DNA from: CAYUNA01 sp047629355 | GTDB lineage: Bacteria; Bacteroidota; Bacteroidia; Chitinophagales; Saprospiraceae | Direction of reading: 5' to 3' | Assembly: GCA_047629355.1 (NCBI GenBank) | Contig: JBLHWU010000008.1 | Location: 1-46,989, forward strand | Length of the DNA: 46,989 nt | Part shown: positions 40,655 to 46,989 of the stretch, in pieces | Layout of the letters: every line of letters starts with the position of its first letter | Position numbering within the stretch: position 1 is the first letter of the stretch | Made by a program: the position numbers and the translations under genes | The notes under the pieces: model-generated | The model's database searches: none | Seen by the model: the letters and a program-made list of their open reading frames with translations, nothing else | Told to the model about the DNA's origin: nothing

Positions 40655-41476
40655 CTAAGCTGCCATTTTTTTGGCGTTTAAGTATAAACTCATCTGCTGT
40701 GGAGACTTATCCCCTAAAGCAGAATGGATTCTCATTGTATTATACCACCCGTCGATATAATCGAACACCGTTGAATACACTTGGTTAAATGAGGTGAATT
40801 TGTAGCGATACAAAGATTCCGTTTTAATGGTTTTAAAAAAAGATTCGGCTACTGCATTATCCCAACAATTTCCTTTGCGAGACATGCTTTGAATACATAG
40901 ATTATCCCTCAGTAATTGTCGGAATGCTTTGCTGGCATACTGACTACCTCGGTCGGAGTGAAATATGGCACCTACTTCAAGTTTTCTATTGATTAATGCT
41001 CGTTTAAAAGCCATAATTACTGTATTTTTATCCGTCATATCTTTGCTCAAACTCCAACCAATTACCATGCGGTCTGCCAAGTCAATTACGGTCGTTAAAT
41101 AGACAAAACTATCACCCACTCGAATGTAGGTAATATCGCTCACCCATACTCGACCTATTTCTGATACTTTAAAAGACCGATTAAGTATATTCGCAGCAAT
41201 AGGCATATCATGTTTAGAATCCGTAGTAGATTTAAAACGTTTCTTCGTTACTGGTGTAATTTCTAAAGCCCGCATCCGACGAGCTACCTTGCTCTCACTG
41301 ACTTCTACGCCTTTTTGTTGCAGCACTTTGACTATTCGTAGACTGCCATAAGTTTCACGGCTTTCTTCAAAAACAGTTTTGATTTGAGCATCCAAATCTG
41401 CTATTTTACAATCATCTTTCAATTCCGCTTGCCAATAGTAATAACCACTAGTACTAACACCTAAAACTTCGCACAT
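40655..41476 (-). CDS. IS3-family transposase OrfB (DDE integrase domain)
   Basis: 273 residues. HTH_21-like start (MCEVLGVSTSGYYYWQAELK); DDE residues in VWVSDITYIRV, IFHSDRGSQYAS and NAVAESFFKTIKTESLY. Ends in the normal IS3 C-terminus YIDGWYNTMRIHSALGDKSP. The frame is open a little upstream (FIENHKDEFPVKK), so translation may begin earlier or by frameshift from orfA. Intact. Confidence 0.93.
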   Translation of the reverse strand: MCEVLGVSTSGYYYWQAELKDDCKIADLDAQIKTVFEESRETYGSLRIVKVLQQKGVEVSESKVARRMRALEITPVTKKRFKSTTDSKHDMPIAANILNRSFKVSEIGRVWVSDITYIRVGDSFVYLTTVIDLADRMVIGWSLSKDMTDKNTVIMAFKRALINRKLEVGAIFHSDRGSQYASKAFRQLLRDNLCIQSMSRKGNCWDNAVAESFFKTIKTESLYRYKFTSFNQVYSTVFDYIDGWYNTMRIHSALGDKSPQQMSLYLNAKKMAA

Positions 41477-41508
41477 TTTTTTAACAGGAAATTCATCTTT
41501 ATGATTTT

Positions 41509-41826
41509 CTATAAAGTCCTAAATTTCTTGCCGGTATCTGAAAAAATGTGCACTGCTTTTTTTAAGATTTCCACCTCTAATTCTTTCTCTTTTAGTTGGC
41601 GTTCTAAATGTAATATTTTCCGTTCTGTATCGCTCATCCTTTTATTTCCTTTGCCGGGAAAAGAGGCTTCTTTATGTTTCGCGTAAACACTGCGCCAGTT
41701 GTATATCGCATTTTGAGAAACCCCAAATCGAACCGATAAATCTTTCACCGTTTGGTCATCTTCTAAACTCAAAGAAACTATTTCTAATTTCTCCGATTTT
41801 GTGTATTGCTTTCGTAATTTTGACAT
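41509..41826 (-). CDS. IS3-family transposase OrfA (helix-turn-helix subunit)
   Basis: 105 residues: HTH from YTKSEKLEIVSLSLEDDQTV to FGVSQNAIYNWRSVYAKHK, then a leucine-zipper-like helix RKILHLERQLKEKELEVEIL. Ends KKAVHIFSDTGKKFRTL 32 bp before OrfB. It is only distantly like the OrfA at 10873, so the window carries two separate IS types. Confidence 0.92.
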   Translation of the reverse strand: MSKLRKQYTKSEKLEIVSLSLEDDQTVKDLSVRFGVSQNAIYNWRSVYAKHKEASFPGKGNKRMSDTERKILHLERQLKEKELEVEILKKAVHIFSDTGKKFRTL

Positions 41827-41954
41827 CCTTTGTAATTTAGATTGTAAAGTAAATAATTTTTAATCTAACTACGTGTCCGATATCTTGACTAACTCCATTC
41901 TGAAAAATCTGTTGAGTTTTTAGCTATTTAATAAAAAAAGACTCACGGATAAAT

Positions 41955-41997
41955 TTAGTGGAAGAACAAAATTATAAGTTTTTCGCTCTTCCACTAA
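41955..41997. repeat. Hairpin next to the second IS
   Basis: TTAGTGGAAGA and TCTTCCACTAA arms (11 bp) around an AT-rich loop. Confidence 0.55.
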
Positions 41998-42000
41998 GAG

Positions 42001-42085
42001 TGCTGCGCTGCTTGCTGCCGCGCGGGGATAGTTTTTAAGGGGTAAAAATGTTTGTAAAACATTTTTACCCCTCAAACGCCCTTTG
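42001..42085 (-). repeat. REP-like composite block, inverted relative to the one in MITE family 6
   Basis: On the minus strand it reads AAAGGGCGTTTGAGGGGTAA, a palindrome with arms GGGGTAAAAATGTTT, then a CCCCGCGCGGCAGC GC-rich stretch. The order matches AAAGGGAGTTTGACGGTTAA, palindrome, TACCCCAT and GC-rich stem at 20521-20602. Confidence 0.65.
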
Positions 42086-42104
42086 TCAAAACACACACTA
42101 AAGA

Positions 42105-42138
42105 CCGAAAGCCCCGTCCTTTTACAGACGAGGCTTCA
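42105..42138 (-). terminator. Terminator-like hairpin after the giant surface protein gene
   Basis: On the minus strand GAAGCCTCGTC pairs with GACGGGGCTTTC around a TGTAAAAG loop. It lies about 120 bp after the stop. Confidence 0.55.
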
Positions 42139-42184
42139 CGTGTTGGGTGCTCTCCGAGTGTGTATTCGAAGAATGCTTCTTTAA

Positions 42185-42255
42185 GAGAGGTCAAGACCGC
42201 TTTGCTGTCAGAAGTCAGGTTTGAAACGTATTCTCTCTGACTCCTGACCTCTCTT
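42185..42255. repeat. GGTCAG-type dispersed hairpin repeat, copy 7
   Basis: AGAGGTCAAGACCGCTTTGC with TGTCAGAAGTCAGG, facing CTCTGACTCCTGACCTCTC. It ends 3 bp before the stop codon of the giant surface protein gene. Confidence 0.8.
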
Positions 42256-42257
42256 TT

Positions 42258-45200
42258 TTAATTCATTATCATCTTCTTCGTCGCAGCGTGTCCCACTGTT
42301 TCCAATTGATAGTATAAAACGCCTTTCGCGTTCAATTCATTTTTACTGAAATTAACTTCATTGTACCCTTTTACAAAGTTACGGTCAATCGTTCTCAACA
42401 ATCTACCAGATGCATCGCGGATAGTCAAAATAGCATTGCCAGCTTGTGGTAAGCTAAAGCCAATTTTGGTCGTTTCCGAAAATGGGTTTGGCGCATTTTG
42501 ATACAATTCAAAAGTAGCCGCAACATTGGTGTTATTGAAGGTCAATTCGATGTCTTGCAAATCTCCGTTTTCAGCGTAAGCTTCTGCCAATGTATAGCGA
42601 GAATTGATGCTTAAAACGTCACTCAATTGTGCGTTTGCTTTAGCGGTGAAAGTTATTGTAAACAACGCTTCCTCTTCGCTCAAACGAGTCGCATTGGCTT
42701 GATTCCAGCTTGTGGTGATTGCGCCTTCATTTAAAAGGGTTAAACCGAAGTTTTCAGCGGAAGCTAAGCCATTTTCAATATTAGTTAATTCCAAAACAGC
42801 TTGGTCAAAGTTCATGGTGAACTGATAACCGAAGTTGTGGAAATTAGCTGCGTTGATTGCTACTGTGTAATTTTCACCGGCTTTCATCGCCACATCTTTT
42901 GTCGTCAATTCCAACGTTCCATCAAAGTTACGGTCGTCTGCGCCCAACAATTGATTGCCAGAAGCATTGCCATTCACATCACCAATTTTCACCCCAACAA
43001 AGCTTTCTGCAAGTGCATCGGCTGGTAAGTTGTTAATGTTAATGATTTCAGGGAAACCAGTTGCCCAAGGATTCATTGGATTAGGAAATACAAAGTCTGC
43101 ATCCACAAAACGCCAAGAAGTATTATTCGCAAAGTTATCGTCGATTAAAAGAATCAATTTTCTAATTTGAACCAAATCCAGCGTTGTAATGGTTTTTGAT
43201 TTATTGGCATCGGCAGCAATCATTTTATATGGAGAATCTAATAATTCTATATTCAAAATGTGCTTGCTAATTTTCACCAAATCAAAAGTCGAAACACCGT
43301 TCAATGGATTGATATCTTTCGCTGGTACAATCGTGTAATCACCGCCCGCAGGGACATTGATGTTGTAATTGCCATCCAAATTGGTCATTTCCATTGTATT
43401 CATCGTCGCGCCATTGATGTTGACTTCAACGTCCGCTACATCTACATCAAATTCCGTTGCAATGTTTCCACCAACCGTAAATAATGGATCAGGATCGGTA
43501 CACTGGTTTTGGTTAGCTTGAATGATAACGAAAGTTTCACAGAAGTCCTGATTGCCAGCAGCGTCGGTTACCCAAAGCTGAACTGCATTCTCGCCTAAGT
43601 TATCACAATTGAAAGTCGCACCGATGTCGTTAACATCAGCAGAGAAACTCAACTGAACACCGCCTGGGCAGTTGTCGTAAGAACCTTCATCCAAATCATT
43701 CGCCCACAATTCAACCATTGCTTCGAAAGTCATATTATTCGGGTCGTTGATTGCCATTAATTCCAATACCAAACCATCTTTACAATAAGGTGTTGGGAAT
43801 TTGCAATCATTCACGCAAAAGTCGAAATCTTCGTAAGAAGTATTTCCACAACGGTCAATAGCGGTGTAGCGAACTACATAGCAGCCAATTTCTAAATTAG
43901 AAACATTGACAGAGTTTGAAACAACATTGTCGTTGGCGTCAAAAACAGTCGCTGTAATAGTCAATTCATTATTTACTGTATTTCCATTATTATCTAAATT
44001 GCCATTTACATCCAACGTACAATCATCATAAGTTGGACTTGGTAAAATACCATTGAAAACGCAATCCGAAAAGTCATTATCTGTGCCATCGTTTCCATCA
44101 ATAATGCAAACATCGTCTACATCAAATGTCTGGTCAATCACTGGCGCATCAAAATCTTGAACTTTAATTACTTGTTGATAAGTAATGAAGCCATCTTGAT
44201 TATCCGCATCAGCATCGTTGTCTGATGTTGGCAAAATGCCTCGGTAAGAATCACGGAAAGTGCGGTCATCTCGGTCGCCGTCGCCATCCAAATCAGCAGC
44301 AATAAATCCAATAACGGCAACTAATTCTGCTTCAGATAATTCAACTGCACTTGCTTCTTGGTCAATTTCATTTCCAACTACGCACCAGTTAATCACGGTC
44401 CATTGTCGAACGATTTTAAAACAAGCGTCTGAAACGATATCGAAAAATTGGTCTTCAAATGACGTTGCGATTAATTCACACGTTTCAAAGAAAATTTCTG
44501 GCTCCCCAAAATCAGATTCAGCCATATCACAGAAACCATCTTGGTCTTCAGGAAATTCAACTACCCAATCCGATACATGCGTCACCGTAATGACTTGCGT
44601 ACAAGGATTAGAAGCATTGCCTGAATCATCCACTGATGTGAACGAACGCACTACTGAACCGGCACCACATTGGTCAATTGTCACATTTACAGTCGGCGTG
44701 ATTGTCACTTCACAATTATCAAATGCCGTTGCTGCACCGTAGCCCGCTGCCGTCAATACTATTGATTGACAAGCATTTTCGTCGGTCGCATCTGCGCAAG
44801 CCAATAAGGCTGCCGCTAAATCGTCAACGTATTCATCACAAGTTAAAGTAGTATTCGGAGGACAAACTAAGGTCGGTGCTAATTTATCTTCAACCAATAC
44901 TTCAATCATACATTGATTTTTATTTTCAAAACAGTCAACTGCTTGAAAAGCAACCATTATTGTATTTCCAATATCAGCGCAACAAAGCGTTATAGATTCA
45001 CCAAAAGTCGTATTACCCGCGATTCCGCAAGCGTCCGTCATTCGTCGAACTTCCAAACGATCAAGGCAACAATTGTCATAAGAACCATCGTCAAATGTAC
45101 CTGCATTCACAACAGCCAATCCATCTGAAGATAAAGATACTTGCGTAATTTCATCACAAATTGCAACTGGTGCAATATTGTCTTCAATCGTCAAGGTATA

Positions 45201-46989
45201 AGTCGTCGATTGCGAAACATTTCCACAGGCATCTTCTGCTTGATAAACCAAGAAGTAAATTCCGATTTCCAAAGCAGGATTAATCAAGTTATTTTGAACA
45301 CCAGCTACTGGTTGCGCCAATGGATTCAACGCAGGGTCCGTACTATAAATGAAAGCAGAAGTTGCGACCACACCCGTGCAGTTGTCCACTGCGGTCGGAC
45401 TTGGTACTGGTCCCGTTGCTTTACATGGCTGCGGATGTTGTCCTGTAATATTAGTATTGATAGTCAAATCTGCACCCGAAACGATTGGTGCAACATTATC
45501 AATTACTTTAATTACTTGCACGTTATCATTGTCATTCGGGTCAAAAGCAATTGGGTCAGTTACGATATTTCCAGTACACCAATCCAAGATAGTCCAAGTC
45601 CGAACTATTTTGAAAACAGGTGTGTCCGTGCTTGCCGCAAAACCACAAGTTGATAAAATTTGGTCTGCTTCCGAATAAGCATATTTACAATAATCAGCGT
45701 CCAATGCGCCACCCGTTGGATTCGCATTTCCATTTGCTAATGGGAAAACACCACTTGGTACGCCAGAACCCGTTGGCATAGTTGTACCTGGTACATTGTT
45801 CGTTAAACGTGAGTCAATCAAACCAATATTCGTCAAATCCCACGCGCCTGTATTGTCAAATGGTTGAATTACTCCACCAAATTGATTGGCAATCGAAGGC
45901 ATAATTCGAGATGCATTAATAATGTGTGCATGTGCATCATATTGGTCGCAAGACCATACCAAATCATCTGGAATGTCAATCAAATCTGGACGAATCACCG
46001 TGATTGTTTGCTGGCAAGTTGCCGAAATATTTCCTTGATTGTCCTGTGCGATGAACGTTCGTACAATCGTTACCGTGAACGCATCGCCCGTTGCTGGTGC
46101 AGCGTCGCAATTGTTGTCGATATTGATAACTTCATCCACCATAGTTACGGTTGGATTAGCATCGCAATTGTCATTCGCAACTGGTGCAAGCACGAAGTCT
46201 GCATCCGCTGTACACGCAATCGTGATGTCTTGACAATCTAATGTTGGTGCTAATTTATCTTCAACCGTAATTGTTGACCAGCAAGAATTGCCACTCTCGA
46301 GATGCGTTACTGTTCCAACAATGGTTTGACCGATATTCGCGCCAGTTAATGGATTTGGAACGGTATTTAAACCTTGAACCAAACTCACCGTATAATCATC
46401 AAAACACAAGTAATCGCCTTCTAATAACATATCTGGCGTAACGAGTGCCTCGCAATTTTCATCTAAAGATAATTGAATGCTATTGTTACAAGCCAAAGTT
46501 GTTGGCGTTGCTACAATATTGATGAAAGTCGAAATTGTTTCCGTACAGCCAGGGTCAGCTTCGGCTTCTGCCAAAGTATTAACGCCTTCTGGTGGACCAA
46601 CAACTACGCCATCAACTAATTTAAATTGTCCCGCTGTGCCAGCATCAAATGTAAAAGTTACTGGAAAGCTACCCGTGCCTAAAGTGGCTGGGTCGATGAT
46701 GTTGGTTGTTACTCCATTTACGGTGAAAGTTGTCGTACCTGCTGCACCATTTCCATCACCTTCTAAAGTAATCGGCATCGTGTTTACACAAATATCTTGA
46801 CTTAAGTCTGTAGTGAAATTCGCATCTGGATAGAAGCAAGTATTACTCAAAACCAATGCCGCACCGGGGTTAGACGGGCTATTGACAGTAATCGTATAAC
46901 CTAATCCATCCAAGTGAATACCTGCTAAAGAATAAGTGCTAACACCCATTCCAATTACGGTTTCTACTAACGGCGTACCTGCTGCAAAT
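42258..46989 (-). CDS. Giant multidomain surface protein with HYR-type repeats, dockerin-like domain and T9SS sorting tail (5' end outside window)
   Basis: The frame is open to the window edge (AAGTPLVETVIG before the Met at 46949), so at least 1576 residues of a longer protein are visible. It has several repeated beta-sandwich-like modules, each ending near SGN..C...TVEDKLAPTLDC or similar, the HYR pattern with paired cysteines (EDKLAPTLDCQDITIACT; EDNIAPVAICDEI; EDKLAPTLVCPPNTTL; VQDFDAPVIDQTF). A dockerin-like pair (PLNGVSTFDLVKISKHIL and KTITTLDLVQIRKLIL) follows, with a GVKIGDVNGNA linker. The last ~85 residues (FELYQNAPNPFSETTKIGFS to TKKMIMN) are a type A T9SS sorting domain. Secreted and probably cell-surface attached. 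Confidence 0.9.
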   Translation of the reverse strand, partial: FAAGTPLVETVIGMGVSTYSLAGIHLDGLGYTITVNSPSNPGAALVLSNTCFYPDANFTTDLSQDICVNTMPITLEGDGNGAAGTTTFTVNGVTTNIIDPATLGTGSFPVTFTFDAGTAGQFKLVDGVVVGPPEGVNTLAEAEADPGCTETISTFINIVATPTTLACNNSIQLSLDENCEALVTPDMLLEGDYLCFDDYTVSLVQGLNTVPNPLTGANIGQTIVGTVTHLESGNSCWSTITVEDKLAPTLDCQDITIACTADADFVLAPVANDNCDANPTVTMVDEVINIDNNCDAAPATGDAFTVTIVRTFIAQDNQGNISATCQQTITVIRPDLIDIPDDLVWSCDQYDAHAHIINASRIMPSIANQFGGVIQPFDNTGAWDLTNIGLIDSRLTNNVPGTTMPTGSGVPSGVFPLANGNANPTGGALDADYCKYAYSEADQILSTCGFAASTDTPVFKIVRTWTILDWCTGNIVTDPIAFDPNDNDNVQVIKVIDNVAPIVSGADLTINTNITGQHPQPCKATGPVPSPTAVDNCTGVVATSAFIYSTDPALNPLAQPVAGVQNNLINPALEIGIYFLVYQAEDACGNVSQSTTYTLTIEDNIAPVAICDEITQVSLSSDGLAVVNAGTFDDGSYDNCCLDRLEVRRMTDACGIAGNTTFGESITLCCADIGNTIMVAFQAVDCFENKNQCMIEVLVEDKLAPTLVCPPNTTLTCDEYVDDLAAALLACADATDENACQSIVLTAAGYGAATAFDNCEVTITPTVNVTIDQCGAGSVVRSFTSVDDSGNASNPCTQVITVTHVSDWVVEFPEDQDGFCDMAESDFGEPEIFFETCELIATSFEDQFFDIVSDACFKIVRQWTVINWCVVGNEIDQEASAVELSEAELVAVIGFIAADLDGDGDRDDRTFRDSYRGILPTSDNDADADNQDGFITYQQVIKVQDFDAPVIDQTFDVDDVCIIDGNDGTDNDFSDCVFNGILPSPTYDDCTLDVNGNLDNNGNTVNNELTITATVFDANDNVVSNSVNVSNLEIGCYVVRYTAIDRCGNTSYEDFDFCVNDCKFPTPYCKDGLVLELMAINDPNNMTFEAMVELWANDLDEGSYDNCPGGVQLSFSADVNDIGATFNCDNLGENAVQLWVTDAAGNQDFCETFVIIQANQNQCTDPDPLFTVGGNIATEFDVDVADVEVNINGATMNTMEMTNLDGNYNINVPAGGDYTIVPAKDINPLNGVSTFDLVKISKHILNIELLDSPYKMIAADANKSKTITTLDLVQIRKLILLIDDNFANNTSWRFVDADFVFPNPMNPWATGFPEIININNLPADALAESFVGVKIGDVNGNASGNQLLGADDRNFDGTLELTTKDVAMKAGENYTVAINAANFHNFGYQFTMNFDQAVLELTNIENGLASAENFGLTLLNEGAITTSWNQANATRLSEEEALFTITFTAKANAQLSDVLSINSRYTLAEAYAENGDLQDIELTFNNTNVAATFELYQNAPNPFSETTKIGFSLPQAGNAILTIRDASGRLLRTIDRNFVKGYNEVNFSKNELNAKGVLYYQLETVGHAATKKMIMN

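Larger units (their letters stand above)
40617..41897 (-). mobile_element. IS3-family insertion sequence (1281 bp), different from the first
   Basis: Contains orfA and orfB on the minus strand. The terminal inverted repeats begin TGG: the left TGGTCATCGTCACGACATCG and then GACA matches the inverted right end TGGAGTTAGTCAAGATATCG then GACA at 18 of 24 positions. TGG...CCA ends are typical of IS3-type elements. No target duplication is obvious. It lies between lipA and the giant surface protein gene. Confidence 0.85.

Noticed and set aside
44260..46241. Several 100-170-codon plus-strand frames within the giant surface protein gene
   Set aside because: They are antisense to a continuous frame with clear HYR modules and have no features of their own.
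1..46989. CRISPR array
   Set aside because: No set of equal-length direct repeats with regular unique spacers was found; the repeated units seen are dispersed inverted repeats or very short tandem units.

Overview
The window looks like chromosomal DNA of an AT-rich member of the Bacteroidota, probably the Saprospiria (Haliscomenobacter/Lewinella type). The clues are a bifunctional MurF-Alr enzyme, a Rho factor with a long charged disordered insert, TAnnTTTG-type -7 promoter boxes, a C-terminal type IX secretion (T9SS) sorting domain on a giant multidomain surface protein, and several Bacteroidota-type lipoproteins. The assignment rests on protein character only; no rRNA or tRNA gene was recognised.

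Layout. 1-7.0 kb: an O-antigen ligase-like membrane protein (-), pheS, a small antitoxin/RelE-like toxin pair whose toxin frame runs without a stop into gatA, a convergent 3-hydroxyacyl-CoA dehydrogenase, and a lipoprotein gene split by a small inverted-repeat element. 7-15 kb: a Nudix hydrolase, murF-alr, an IS3-family element, then a BlaR1-like M56 peptidase and BlaI-like repressor with two matching operator dyads. 15-24 kb: an S9 peptidase, a Uma2 nuclease-like protein, an XRE-type regulator, a pterin carbinolamine dehydratase, a YugP-like zinc protease and serS. 24-34 kb: rho behind a long leader, a flavin reductase, nfuA-like and M42 peptidase genes, three decayed genes (VOC, thioredoxin-like, APC permease/USP), a zinc alcohol dehydrogenase, a ROK kinase and upp. 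34-40.4 kb: a polysaccharide-deacetylase-like protein, then a compact cassette encoding a coiled-coil protein, a Roadblock/LC7-like protein, a Rab-like small GTPase, a PAS-like protein and a one-helix membrane protein, followed by a predicted outer-membrane protein and lipA. 40.6-47 kb: a second IS3-family element and a giant HYR/dockerin/T9SS protein cut by the window edge.

Two things stand out. First, the GTPase/Roadblock/PAS cassette has the parts of a small polarity or signalling switch (GTPase, likely regulator, sensor-like domain, scaffold, membrane anchor) and is the best candidate for an undescribed system. Second, the gaps between genes are heavily colonised by short non-autonomous elements. 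I find six families with terminal inverted repeats, five of them with direct repeats at the insertion site (3, 3, 5, 8 and 9 bp) and one with a less certain 5-bp flank. There is also a seven-copy family of GGTCAGACCG hairpins and other dispersed palindromes. Several insertions can be reversed on paper to restore an open frame, which supports the element boundaries.
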